This document shows, in pieces, positions 37,593 through 48,409 of a stretch of 64,000 nucleotides of DNA. This DNA comes from Trichosporon coremiiforme (taxonomy: Eukaryota > Basidiomycota > Tremellomycetes > Trichosporonales > Trichosporonaceae): NCBI GenBank assembly GCA_039545355.1, contig BCJJ01000029.1, positions 248,001 through 312,000 on the forward strand. Direction: 5' to 3'. The notes beneath the pieces are model-generated. The model did not search any database, was not told the DNA's origin, and was given only the letters and a program-made list of their open reading frames with translations. Both the position numbers and the translations under genes were made by a program. How positions within the stretch are numbered: position 1 is the first letter of the stretch; every line of letters starts with the position of its first letter.

Positions 37593-37914
37593 CCGCACCA
37601 TTGAGGACGAGATTGAGATCACCGAGGGCATGCGCTTCGACCGCGGCTTCATCTCGCCTTACATGATCACCGACGCCAAGAACCAGCGTGCCGAGCTCGA
37701 GCACCCGCTCGTTCTCCTCTCGGAGAAGAAGATCTCCGCTCTCCAGGACATCATCCCCTCGCTCGAGATTGCCGCCCAGGCCCGCCGCCCCCTCCTCATC
37801 ATCGCCGAGGACGTTGACGGTGAGGCTCTCGCTGCCATCATCCTGAACAAGCTCCGTGGCCAGCTCCAGGTCTGCGCCGTCAAGGCCCCCGGCTTCGGTG
37901 ACAACCGCAAGTCG

Positions 37915-37946
<32 letters not shown>

Positions 37947-38718
37947 AACCGTTTTCACCGACGAGCTCGACGTCAAGCTTGACAAGGCCACCCCCGACCA
38001 GCTCGGCTCGACCGGCTCGGCCACCGTCACCAAGGACGACACCATCCTCCTCAACGGTGAGGGTGACAAGAACAACATCACTGGCCGTTGCGAGCAGATC
38101 CGTGGCGTCATTGCCGACCCCACGACGTCCGACTACGACCGCTCCAAGCTCCAGGAGCGTCTCGCCAAGCTCGGCGGTGGTGTCGCCGTCATCAAGGTCG
38201 GTGGCCACTCCGAGGTCGAGGTCGGTGAGAAGAAGGACCGTTACGACGACGCCCTCAACGCCACCCGCGCCGCCGTTGCTGAGGGCATCGTCCCCGGCGG
38301 TGGTACCGCTCTCCTCAAGGCTTCGGCCCAGCTCGACGCCATCGAGGTCGACAACTTTGACCAGAAGCTCGGTGTCAGCATCATCCGCAACGCCATCCGC
38401 CGCCCCGTCCGCACCATTGTCGACAACGCCGGTGAGGAGGGTTCGGTTGTCGTCGGCCGCCTCCTGTCCGACGAGTTCGTCTCGGCCGACAAGTTCAACT
38501 GGGGCTACGACGCCGCCACCTCGCAGTACCGCGACATGATCAAGGCCGGTATCCTCGACCCCCTCAAGGTCGTCCGCACCGCCCTCTCTGACGCCTCTGG
38601 TGTCGCTTCGCTCCTCACCACCTCCGAGGCCTGCGTCGTCGATGCCGAGGACAAGGCCGCCCCCGCCATGCCCGGCATGGGCGGCATGGGCGGCATGGGC
38701 ATGCCCGGCATGATGTAA
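36760..38718 (+). CDS. HSP60: Mitochondrial 60-kDa chaperonin (HSP60)
   Basis: This is the group I chaperonin of the mitochondrial matrix, an ATP-driven folding chamber working with HSP10. Exons are 36760-36955, 37068-37161 and 37269-38718, totalling 1740 nt and 579 aa, the usual length. The N-terminal ~25 residues are rich in Arg, Ala and Ser without acids ([19 protein letters not shown]), a mitochondrial presequence. Hallmarks are [19 protein letters not shown], the nucleotide site [30 protein letters not shown] and the Gly-Met tail [12 protein letters not shown]. Intron acceptors are CTGAC-N7-AG and CTAAT-N7-AG. Codons are overwhelmingly C-ending, a sign of high expression, which also creates a 314-codon antisense frame that is not a gene. 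AATAAA follows at 38745. Confidence 0.97.
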
Positions 38719-39289
38719 GGAGACCTATTCCCCTTACACCAAGCAATAAAAATAGGAGAGTTATACGTAGGATAGCGCATCCTATTGTAACACTATCATA
38801 AGAAAAAAAAAACACATCTGGCATATATCGGTCGTCGTCGCGTCGCGGTTGGAAAGAAGCAACAACCCCGTTCTCCTCTACAGGCGACAAGGGACAAATC
38901 TTTTGTAGGCATTACTCATCTATGTTGGTGATGAAACACTACTCTTGCAAATACACTGGCTGCACGCACTGCTTTGCACACATATATTCACAATCGACCC
39001 CATTTCATCGCAAGAGGTGAAAAGATCTGCATGCTGTGCAATGTTACCGTAGAGAGAAAACTAATGCAGGGTGAGAGCTCCGGGCCAAGGCATGCATGCG
39101 GTGTCCAGAACACATGCGGCGGCCCCCAAGTGTGCTGTGCGTGTTGTATGTAGGTAGACAATTGTATATAACGCTGGAAAGGAACACTCGACTAACTATA
39201 AGGTTGTTACATGGTTTAGCGGATCGCTGCTACTACTGTTCTTCAACTGCACACTCTATAATTTCTGATGCTGCTGCGACCGAGGGCAC
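38719..39289. terminator. Convergent 3' region with HSP60 polyadenylation signal
   Basis: AATAAA at 38745-38750 lies 27 nt after the HSP60 stop, followed by an A-run near 38800. The remaining sequence is the 3' flank of the converging minus-strand gene. It has no coding frame of note and is more A/T-rich than the flanking genes. Confidence 0.55.
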
Positions 39290-42200
39290 CTAGAGGCCCA
39301 TGACAGCCGAGCATCCGGCCCAAACGAGGTCGAGCAGGCGGCGGCCGTTCTCGCTGAGGCCCGTACCGCGCCACTCCTCGTAACCCGTCGGTCCCCACGC
39401 CGATTCTCCCTTGCATAGACCGAGGCGGTCAAGGCCTTCGAGGACAAACTCCACACCGTTATTCTGGTTATGACAGAAGGCAATGATCGTCGGGAACTCG
39501 CGTCCCTGCTTGATGCCGCCCTCGAGTATTGAGGGAGACCGGCTGCCTTCGGTGTTGCTGATGCGAGGCATGCCTTCGAGTGGGGGCGTCTGCGCGCCAA
39601 CTGGCTTACCGGTACGCACTTGCTCGGTCCACTGCTCCAGCGCAATCACGGGGACTTCCGGCTCCGAACGCAGGTCTTCAGCGTCGGCGACCTTAGCGAC
39701 AACACGGAAACCCTTGAACGGCAGAGGCTGCAGGTTGTGGCTCTCCTTGCTCTGGCTAATCTGGTAGGGCCCTGAAGATGTTTCCACTGGCGGTGACGTC
39801 GGAGGCGGGAGAGGAATGTGCTTGACATCGTGGAGTCCACCGCGGTGCTGTGAGTCGCGGTGGGAAGCTCGAGGGCGGAGGAGCTTGGGGAGGCGTCCCA
39901 GCGGAGTCTGTGGTCCTTCCGCCTGTTCATGGTGAGGCTGCTCCGGGATTTTGAACAGCGTTTGCGACGAACCATGGTGGTTGGTGTTAGCAACGTCACC
40001 TTGGCCGAAGGGCGTGAACCAGACGAGCAAAACCTGCTTCGGCCCATCAACGAAGAATGGGTTGATGAAGAGCTGCTGAGAGTTCGGGCGTGGTCGGATC
40101 TTGGACGGCGACTCGCCTTTGTCGGCTTCAATTGGAACGACCATAGCGAGGGCTTCGTCAGGTACTCCGCTCCAAGCCTTGCCCTCCTTCCACGGAAGGC
40201 CTCCATTCTGCTCATCTTCAATTCCTAGTCCGAGAGAACCGAACAGCTGATCGTCGGCCCACATCTCGCCGTCGTCGGTCGTGTCGCCAAGATTCGAGAA
40301 GCTCGAGTCGGCGGAGGCGGACGCGGCATCGCTGCGGTCTGACGGTGATTGGCGCATGGGCTGAGACTGAATCTTCCCGCCATTGTTGGTGTGCGCGCTG
40401 ATTGACAGGACCGGCTTGGCATGGCTGCTGCTGTTACTGCGCTCCTTGCGCTCGTCGAGCAGGTTGGAAGCCTTGAACAATCCCCGCTTGAACACTCCGC
40501 CAAGTCCAGACTTCTTGTGCTTGTCTTCATCCGAATCCGTTCGCTTGCCGAGGAATCGACCCTTGCCCTTGGTATCCTCGTTGGACGAAGATGTGACAGC
40601 CAGTGGAGGGCGCGATGATGACGAGGTTGAACTGTGCAGAGCACTGCGAGGCGATAACGGTGGGTCTGCCATGGCAGTCGCGGTCGAATCGGTCGAGTTC
40701 AGTCTTGAGGTCCGTTCCGGCTCAGACGTGAAGTCGTGTCCGTTCAGCACACCGTCTGCGCCCGTACTCTGTCGCCTGCGAGCCGCAGCTCGAGTCAAGC
40801 GACGGGCGCGGCTACTTCGGGCCTTTAGTTCATTTTGGACCGAAAACGGAAGCTTGACGCCTCCACTCTCGGCGTGTACGAGCTTACTCGTAAGAGTATA
40901 TCCGGCGTACTGCGACATGACCAGTGGCTGAGGCGCATTCGGAGGCACGACGACCCCTGGGTCTGGACGCTGCACAGGAACCTCAGGCGAACCGTGTTGA
41001 ATCTCGTACTCCCGCGTGTTGGTGCGTCTGACCGACCACACCGTGCCAGACTCAACGGACACAACGTCGCCATTTGGCAGCATCTGGAACTTGCCACCCT
41101 TGTGCGACTGCCATTCGGCGCGAGGGCGTACGTATTGATCCTCAGGGGGCTCGTCGACCGGGAAGACGTCACTGTTTCGGACTCGGGGAGGTGGACGAGA
41201 GCGAACTGAGCGGAAAGTCCAATCTCCACGGCGGTCTCCGTATTCGTCGTCGAAGGCACCGACGAATTTGGCGAATGAATCCTCTTCCTCCAGCGGTGGT
41301 CTTGACGAGTAATGCTCGTTGTCTGATGAGCCGAGACTGGGGCGCTTGCTGCTGCTGGAGGCGCTATCTCCAAGTTGGCTCCGAGAGCCGGCGAGGATGA
41401 AGTCGATATCGAACTCGGACAAGTCGACCGGCGCAGGCGGATGCAGGGACGGAGGGAGGGGAGAAGGGAGGGGTTCAGGTTCAACGTTGCGCGAGCTCAG
41501 CAGATGGTTGGCACGGTGGAGGGCCAAGGTCGAGTGCAGCAAGCGTGGGACAGGGTCGGACAAAGGGAGCAGAGGCGGCAACGGGCGAGTCGGCGGGGCA
41601 TTGGGGTCAATGCTGTCTGGGTCGTTCCAGACACTCTGGTCGTCGTAACTTCGAACGTCGTCCGCTGTTGGCGACCGCGGCGGAATGCTAACCGGCAAGC
41701 TCGGACGGCGTGCGCCGACGAGGAGGTCGTCGTAGGATGGGATGGTGTCGCTGGATTTGTTACGAACGCGTTCCCATACGAGGAGACTCGTTCGTCGCGT
41801 GCTTGAGGGAGAGGAAGGACCTGCGGTGGACGGACCGCCAAGGCTCAGGCGAGCCCGTGCTCGACGCGAGTCCTCGCCGTAAGTCGCCGCGAAAAAGGCT
41901 CTTCTCTGTCTTTCAGCTTCTTGCGCCTCTGCCGCTTCGAAGGCCGTCATGGTCCTCTTGTTGGCCGATGTCAAGGTAGCGATGCGTTGTAAAGATCCAA
42001 GTGCCGTGTCGTCTCTCGAGGTCATGGGGGGTCCAGAGCCGAATCTGAAACTCTCGTCGATCTGGGCCGTGTTGTCAATGCTGCCGCGATTGACAGAGGA
42101 TCGAGATCCGCTGCGCGGTGGTCCGCCCCAGCCGCTGTACGCCAGTTGCGGCAAACTGCCCCGTCGAGTCTCTGAGGGGTTGATGCCCGCCAGGCTGCTC

Positions 42201-43318
42201 CTCCGCTGGTGGGGGAGCACGTCGGCTGTACGTGATGAACCTTGAACATCCGTACGAGTCGACTTGCCCATGGCAGTTGCGCGACTTGGCGAAGGCGCGG
42301 CAAGTGTTGAAACGGACGGTGTCAACGAAGGACGTCGGGCGTTGGGGTTAAAACCTGCACTTCCGGGGGGCGCGAGGCTCGAGATAGAAGGGGTGAGAGA
42401 AGATCGCCGGCGGGACGTGCTCAAGTTGGAGGACGTTTGTGGGCGAGTAGCAGTCAGGTTTGAAGAAGCACTGGCGGTGGTTGCTACAGTTGCAACAGAG
42501 TCACGTCGCGAGGAAAGTGGGCTGGCCGGGTCGCAACCCATCGAGTATCCTTGAGGGAGGAAGCCCACATTGCGCATTGGCGACGAGCTCACAGACGCAG
42601 CCTCCAGGGACTGCTGAACCTGCTGAGGTGGGACAGGCGAAATGACATTAAGCCCGAGCGGGGTGAGTGACCCGCGGCGAGGATGGTGTGTGTGGATGAA
42701 GTGGGGAGGATGAGTGACGGAAATGACAGAAGGAACAGCAGGGGCGGAGGAAGGTCCCGGGAACGAGTTGCTGTTGGGGTCAGTGACGAGCGGGCAGTTG
42801 ACGAGACTAGGTAAAACACACTTTTGGTCTTCCGGGAAGCTGCCCGGCATTCCTGATGCTTGTTCCACCGGTTGCGCCTCGTCGAGTTGCAGGCTCTGGC
42901 GCTCAGACGGTAAGCGCGCACCAGAGATCGGAGCCTGCCCTTTCGGAGATATGGCTAGTGGATCCAACCCAGCATTCTTCACGGGCGGAGGGGTGAGCGC
43001 ATCGGCACCAACTCCGGCGGCCTCGGGTGTCTCCGCGCCATGCAGCCGCCGCTGATGCTCCATTTGGTACTGTTGTGCCGGAGTCGAGGGCGAAGACGGA
43101 GCGGGGAGGTAGGCCGCGGGTTGGTCGTCAGGTGCAGGCGGGTGAGCGACAGTCATCATGTGCGAGTGATGGCTCTCGCCGCCGGCCACACCGCGCGGAC
43201 CGTCTGGTTCGATTGGGGTGGGCGAAGGAGGACGGAGGGGAATGTCGGAGGCGATGTAGCCTAACGGACGCAGTCGACCTTTGGGCTCCCAGACAATTGA
43301 ATGCTCGGAGGCTTGCAA
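39290..43318 (-). CDS. Long, largely disordered protein of unknown function
   Basis: This is one continuous frame of about 1340 codons. I do not recognise a family. The N-terminal ~850 residues are rich in Ser, Pro, Arg and Thr (SRRRSSLTPSISS-type motifs recur), which suggests disorder and heavy phosphorylation. Two parts look folded: a central segment around KFQMLPNGDVVSVESGTVW, and the C-terminal ~250 residues with KQVLLVWFTPFGQG, FKGFRVVAKVADAEDL, FPTIIAFCHNQNNGVEFVLE and GRRLLDLVWAGCSAVMGL. The start is unresolved. The frame's first codon is TTG, and the first in-frame ATG is 43159 (residue 54). The sequence before it (ADFALAASIDLQASEHS) also looks coding. The only other ATG upstream on this strand for over 900 nt is 43436, which could start a spliced first exon. 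It converges on HSP60. Confidence 0.75.
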   Translation of the reverse strand: MQASEHSIVWEPKGRLRPLGYIASDIPLRPPSPTPIEPDGPRGVAGGESHHSHMMTVAHPPAPDDQPAAYLPAPSSPSTPAQQYQMEHQRRLHGAETPEAAGVGADALTPPPVKNAGLDPLAISPKGQAPISGARLPSERQSLQLDEAQPVEQASGMPGSFPEDQKCVLPSLVNCPLVTDPNSNSFPGPSSAPAVPSVISVTHPPHFIHTHHPRRGSLTPLGLNVISPVPPQQVQQSLEAASVSSSPMRNVGFLPQGYSMGCDPASPLSSRRDSVATVATTASASSNLTATRPQTSSNLSTSRRRSSLTPSISSLAPPGSAGFNPNARRPSLTPSVSTLAAPSPSRATAMGKSTRTDVQGSSRTADVLPHQRRSSLAGINPSETRRGSLPQLAYSGWGGPPRSGSRSSVNRGSIDNTAQIDESFRFGSGPPMTSRDDTALGSLQRIATLTSANKRTMTAFEAAEAQEAERQRRAFFAATYGEDSRRARARLSLGGPSTAGPSSPSSTRRTSLLVWERVRNKSSDTIPSYDDLLVGARRPSLPVSIPPRSPTADDVRSYDDQSVWNDPDSIDPNAPPTRPLPPLLPLSDPVPRLLHSTLALHRANHLLSSRNVEPEPLPSPLPPSLHPPAPVDLSEFDIDFILAGSRSQLGDSASSSSKRPSLGSSDNEHYSSRPPLEEEDSFAKFVGAFDDEYGDRRGDWTFRSVRSRPPPRVRNSDVFPVDEPPEDQYVRPRAEWQSHKGGKFQMLPNGDVVSVESGTVWSVRRTNTREYEIQHGSPEVPVQRPDPGVVVPPNAPQPLVMSQYAGYTLTSKLVHAESGGVKLPFSVQNELKARSSRARRLTRAAARRRQSTGADGVLNGHDFTSEPERTSRLNSTDSTATAMADPPLSPRSALHSSTSSSSRPPLAVTSSSNEDTKGKGRFLGKRTDSDEDKHKKSGLGGVFKRGLFKASNLLDERKERSNSSSHAKPVLSISAHTNNGGKIQSQPMRQSPSDRSDAASASADSSFSNLGDTTDDGEMWADDQLFGSLGLGIEDEQNGGLPWKEGKAWSGVPDEALAMVVPIEADKGESPSKIRPRPNSQQLFINPFFVDGPKQVLLVWFTPFGQGDVANTNHHGSSQTLFKIPEQPHHEQAEGPQTPLGRLPKLLRPRASHRDSQHRGGLHDVKHIPLPPPTSPPVETSSGPYQISQSKESHNLQPLPFKGFRVVAKVADAEDLRSEPEVPVIALEQWTEQVRTGKPVGAQTPPLEGMPRISNTEGSRSPSILEGGIKQGREFPTIIAFCHNQNNGVEFVLEGLDRLGLCKGESAWGPTGYEEWRGTGLSENGRRLLDLVWAGCSAVMGL

Positions 43319-43436
43319 GTCGATGGAGGCCGCTAGTGCAAAGTCTGCGGTCGCTGAGAGGACCTGGCAATGAGAAACCGGATGACCTTTTCAGCGGAAG
43401 ACTTGGCGACTATGCACTGGGCGTGCCTGCGATCAT

Positions 43437-44369
43437 TGGGCGTGTATGTTGGCTGACGTTGTATTGCACGAAAAAGTCGACTGGAAATGTGGATGTGGGT
43501 CGTAAGGGAGTTCGTTGATGGAGAAGGTATGTGAGAAGGCACAGGGAGGCCAATGAGAGTGAGTGACCTACTGGGACCGACTGGGATCGATGTCACAGTC
43601 GGGCTTGGCTCAGGCGGCTCAGCGGGTCAGGCGGTACCAGACGGCTGCGAGCTTGCGAGCTGGCGAAGGCTGCGGGGTTGTGCGGCGCGTGCGGCGTGCT
43701 GGCGGAGCGGGCTGTGGTTGGATGCAGACGATGCAGGCTCCGCGGGAGGATCTGGAGTAGCGAGTACCTGGAGTACCTGGAGTGGGCAATGGAGGCAGAG
43801 GGCGATGGAGCCAGGTGATAAGTGAATACGCTTTTGAAAAGTGGTGAGGGTCGAGGGTCCAGTGAGGACCTGGATGAAGAAGCTCGTGTGGAGGCGCGGA
43901 GGCGTAGGGCGTAGGGGTGAGGGCCGTGAGGGACGGGGGATTGAATGGAATCGAGGCCGGAGGATGGACCGTATGGGCCGGAAGCGCGAGGGTCAACGGT
44001 GCGGTACGGTGCTCGCGTCGAGCCAGGTGAGCCAGCCAGGTGAGCAGGATGAGCCAGACTGGTCAGGCTGGGACGGGTTGCCCTGGGATCGCAGGGATGC
44101 TGGGGTCGAGATGGCTGTTCGCGCGTGTGGTTGGACGACAGTTTCGCGATGGCGTCGATGTAGATCCCGGCGATGGACCTGCAGGTCGCCAGCCAGCCAG
44201 GCAGGTCAGGCGGGCGGGTCAGGAGGAGAGCGGCCAGGCGGTCAGGTGTACGGGTGTACTGGTGGTCGGCTAGTTGAATGCTTGGGCGGCGGGATGCACG
44301 AGGAAGAGTTGGATCTTGTGGATTCGAACTGACCAGAGTTTAGTGGTAGATGGATGGATGCAGGAATCG
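43437..44369 (-). promoter_or_regulatory. Putative ATG-free 5' leader of the long unknown gene
   Basis: I found no CAT on the plus strand (no sense-strand ATG) from 43437 to 44369, about 930 nt. The first upstream one is at 44370, with more soon after. The sense strand is C/T-rich. This fits a long transcribed leader ending at the ATG at 43434-43436, which opens an 8-codon frame unless spliced. Confidence 0.5.
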
Positions 44370-47142
44370 CATATATTTCGAGTGGTAGATGATGCATGTG
44401 GAGTGCGGCTGAATACGGGCAGGCCCGGGTCGGGGTCGGGTGCTGCGTGACGAGGATGGGATGCTGGCTGGCCTGCTGGGATACGAAGGAAGCTGGGAGG
44501 CACACGGCTGCAACGGCAGTGGCTCAAATGGTGCAGCGCTCCGCGGGGCAAGTACAGAGTAGTGGACGCCAAGTCGTGCTGGAGTGATGGCGGCTCGACC
44601 CAGCTCCCAATGGTGAACGACAGCCTGTGTGCAGCGGCGCAGCGGGCGGCGCGGGCAGCAGCCACCTGGCGTTGGCTTGCAGGCGCACACCCCGTAAGAG
44701 TTCATACTCTGGCACCTTAGGAGTCACCCCTCCCACCCTCCCACCCTCTCCCCTTCTCACCCCCCCTCGATTCCGACCCCACTCATCTGCTGTAGGCGCT
44801 GCACGCTGTCATCTCCCGCCGCCGACGAGCCGAGCCGAGCCACCCAAACTTTGATTCATCGCCAGGCGCCTCGTCCTCACTTGCATTTCCACCGCCCACG
44901 TTCCTGCAGAAAACCTGCTGATATGCTGATCCTGCAACACCCCTGTGTGTGCCGTCAGGCATTGGTGGCCAATCTATTGTTCGTGCCAGGCTGAGGCTGA
45001 GGCTGATGAGCCCGAGCGGGCCGGGCATGCAGATCTTCCTCATGCGTCGATCCGATCTGCGGCTTCTGTCTCTCATTCCACCGCACCTCGCCCTGCGGCA
45101 CGCACGCACAGTCCTCTACCCTTCGTGTTCCACCTACCACTGATTGAGTCGCTCTCACGACCGGACACGACCGGGATGACGCTGCTTCACTTGACAAGCT
45201 CAAGAGGATAAGGCTCGACGCGCTAGGCACAATGAAAGCTGGTATGGCCGAATACGGCAGGGGGCACAGGGGCAGCGAGGGGCCGGCTGCAGGAGTGCGT
45301 ACCTGGCATGGCCTGGTGGGTGCCTGGTCTGGCGCCGGGCAGCCGTTCAGCGCTGGCCGCCTCTACCATCGAACTAACCCGGCCTGGCCAGCTGGCCAGC
45401 GTCAACGACGCCCAAGTGACAAGTTGCCGATGCAGACTAGCCGCAACGAAGCACCATGGCACCACCAACTGCGGGCTCAACATGGCATCAGTAGTCATGC
45501 GAGCAAACTAGCATCACCGCGTCTCCGCACTGTTCTCCGCGCCATTTGCCATGCTTCGTCGTGCCCCGCATGAATCAGCGTGGGCTTGGACCACGCGGTC
45601 GGCCGTCCATGTCCTCTCGTCGTCGCGGGACAAGCAGTATAAGCTCACGTTCTCATCATCTTATGCCAACGCGCTGGTAAGGTGCACATGCTAGAACGGA
45701 CTCTGCAGAGCTCGCAGTCCTTCGCACCAAGCGCTGTTGCACTGTCGACTGAGCTCTGCGCGTCTGCGGAGCATCAGACCTACGGTCAGACCCTGGCGCT
45801 AGATGGCATTCCGCCCAGCTGGTCACCCACTGCAGGTCTACAGGCCGGAGCCGAGTACTCCGGAGCAGCACTGCGCAGCTGCCTAGCTGCCCACGCGGGC
45901 CCCGCTGCCCAGCGCCAATCACATTAGCCGCACAGGCCAACATGACAACACTGGCATGGCAGGGCGTGGCAGCATGTGGTCCACATGTCTCGATATGTCA
46001 CATCTCTCCTTCGCTCAGTAATGCGCAGGTACAGCGCAATGTCCATGCGGACATCGGCGAGCGACTCGGTAGTGGAGCTCAATCTCCGGCAGTTCACCCG
46101 ATCTACAGTTGGTGGAACCGTGAGCAGCTGCGCTTGGAGGAGCCGGCCAGTAGTAACTCATTGTTTACTCAAGATCTTGTAGAATGGGCTCGGTTCTTGC
46201 AGTACATGGTCGTTGCTCGTGAGCCTCACAACGCCGAGCCCCCTTGTCTTCTTCATGACGAACGCGACTTTGCCACACCGAGCAACAATCCTCTCGGCTT
46301 TTCACAAGCAGCTGCATGCAAGACCACATTCCTATAAGCAAAACTGTCCCCGACTGCAGGGGCTTCGGGGGCAAGTCGGAAGGATGTGTCGAGAATCCAA
46401 AGGAGCCAGGACACCGCACCCCGACGTAGCCAGTGCGCGAATCACAGCGGTCGCTTGTCCGGGCTCGCTAGCGTCGCCGGCGGCATCTCGCGTTAGAACC
46501 TCAAAGACAAGCGCGGACCGGCGTCTGCGTTCTGTGGCATGCGCTACAGCAGGAGCCGGAAGCCAAAGCTGACACGCCAGGAGCGCCCGGCCCGGTCAGC
46601 CCTGCGCCCCTGCCATGCACGTCGGATGCTGCGCACCATTCCAGAGCTGCAGTTCGATCAGGCCCCAGCCCCTGTGGCCCGGCCCCTAGCGTCGCGACGC
46701 GTCCGGTCAGCTGCTGGCGTAGACATCACATCTGCACTGCTTTCGCGAGGAAGGCTGAAGTGGAGCTATTCGAATCGACAAATGTATCTGTTGTCAGCGG
46801 CGGATGCTTTTGTCCGAAACGACATGGTCGCCCCCAATCCATCTTGCTCACTTTCAGATGCAGTTCAGATGCTGTATCCATTTCACCCCCTTCCGCACGA
46901 GTTGCTCTAGGCGGCCCGCAACAGTCGTTGCTACGTCGGCGCTGCAGGCTGAGAGCGCCCTCCAAGCGCCCTGGTACGGCAGCTCGGAAGATTCTCGGAC
47001 ACTTTCCTCACTCGGCGTGTTCGGCGCTTCGCCTTACGTCATATCAGCTAGTCACTTGGAACGTGTTCGCTCACCTTTGCGACGTCTTCCTCGCCCTTCT
47101 CACCTACATCCCCCTCACTAACACACCTACTCACTCCTCAAA
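44370..47142. other. Gene-free divergent region of about 2.8 kb
   Basis: It lies between two divergent genes. The last ~120 nt are C/T-rich on the plus strand and should be the lactonase leader. Elsewhere short frames show no motif. A tRNA A-box-like string on the minus strand at about 45365-45385 lacks a partner B box. Confidence 0.4.
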
Positions 47143-48246
47143 ATGGCCTACAAACTTCTCGTCGGCGTGTACGGCGATGCGATCAGCACCCTCGAGTTCG
47201 ACCCGGCTGCCAAGTCGCTCAAGGTCACGAAGGAGAGCGGCGTCAGCCCGAACCCGTCCTGGATCGCTGAGGGCAAGGGTGGACTGTACAGCATCTCGGA
47301 GGCTGAGCCTGGGCTTGTCACTCAGCTTGAGCGCGACGGTGATGCAGTGAAGGAGACAAGCAAGAAGGAGACGGGCGGTGGACCCGCGCATGTTCTTGTC
47401 ACCAGCAATGGCGATGTGGTTGTATCGAATGTGAGTCTTCCTCTACATCCCTCGTGACACACGAGACCGTCAGAGAGGCCGGTAGTAGCTTACGGCAGTA
47501 CATTGGCGGCAGCGTCTTCTGGAACGACAAGCACATCCCCCTCCCTTACACCTACCAGGACAAGAAGGCTCCAAACCCCGAGCGTCAGGACACATCTCAC
47601 GCTCACCATGCCCTGGAGCACGACGGCCGTGTTTTTGTCTGCGACCTCGGCAGCGACAAGGTGTGGATCCTTCAGGACGGCGAAATCAAGGACGCTGTGA
47701 CGCTCACTCCGGGAAGCGGGCCGCGGCATGCAGTCGTGCACGGTAAGCTGCCAGTTCTGGGCTCAACTGACAACAGACAACACGCTCTACGTCCTCGGCG
47801 AGCTGGACGGCAATGTATACTCCACGCCTGTTCCCAAGCCTTGCACTGGCGGGGACAAGATGTTCTCTCCGGTGCACACGGTGTCGTACCTTCCTCCCTG
47901 CGTCGAGCAGAACTCGGAGCACGCGAAGGACATGCTGGGGGCCGAGCTGCTGTTCCACAACGGAGCGCTGCTCGCGAGCAACAGGCAGATGCTGCACAAG
48001 CCCATCAAGGACCGCGGCGACGCCATTGCCGTCATTCCTCTGGGTCCGAAGGGCGATTTCCAGCAGCCGAGCTGGATCCGCACCAATGCGTGCTGCATTC
48101 GCGGCCTATCTGTCAGCCCTGACGGCAAGTATGCAGCCGTCGGCGGACAGTGCAACAACCTCGTTGAGATCTATGCCACGGGGGAAAAGTGGGAGAAGGT
48201 GGCAGAGGTCGGTGTTAGCAAGCCAGTCGCATTCCTCTGGCTTTGA
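47143..48246 (+). CDS. Lactonase-fold beta-propeller protein (6-phosphogluconolactonase / cis,cis-muconate cyclase-like)
   Basis: Exons are 47143-47430, 47499-47742 and 47777-48246, totalling 1002 nt and 333 aa. It starts LLVGVYGDAISTLEFDP and contains repeated propeller-blade signatures: SNPSWIA-like NPSWIAEG, GGGPAHVLV, HAHHALEHDGRVFVCDLGSDKVW, GPRHAVVH, CIRGLSVSPDGKYAAVGG. This is the Pfam lactonase (PF10282) seven-bladed fold. It includes bacterial YbhE-type 6-phosphogluconolactonases and fungal carboxy-cis,cis-muconate cyclases of aromatic catabolism. The sequence alone does not choose between them, and the short length leans slightly to the fungal cyclase-like group. It has no signal peptide, so it is likely cytosolic. 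Intron 2 is only 34 nt (GTAAGC...CTGACAACAG). It is required because the frame differs on its two sides. The stop is 163 nt from that of the converging F-box-like gene. Confidence 0.85.
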
Positions 48247-48409
48247 GTGGGCAGGTCGACGTAGTTATCAGGCATACCAAAAGGGGTGAGCGAGACAAGC
48301 TAAGCAGCGGATGATAGATACAAATGCATAGTATGTACACATGCAGACAATGGACAACTTCGTTAAGTGTGACAACCTCGTAACTGGCCATGTAGACAGG
48401 AGGGAAGAG

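Noticed and set aside
37264..38208. 314-codon minus-strand frame opposite HSP60
   Set aside because: It is produced by the strong C-ending codon bias of HSP60. It has no independent motif.
45340..45395. tRNA-like A box (TAGTTCGATGG) on the minus strand
   Set aside because: No B box (GGTTCGANTCC) at the right distance, and the arms do not fold into a cloverleaf.
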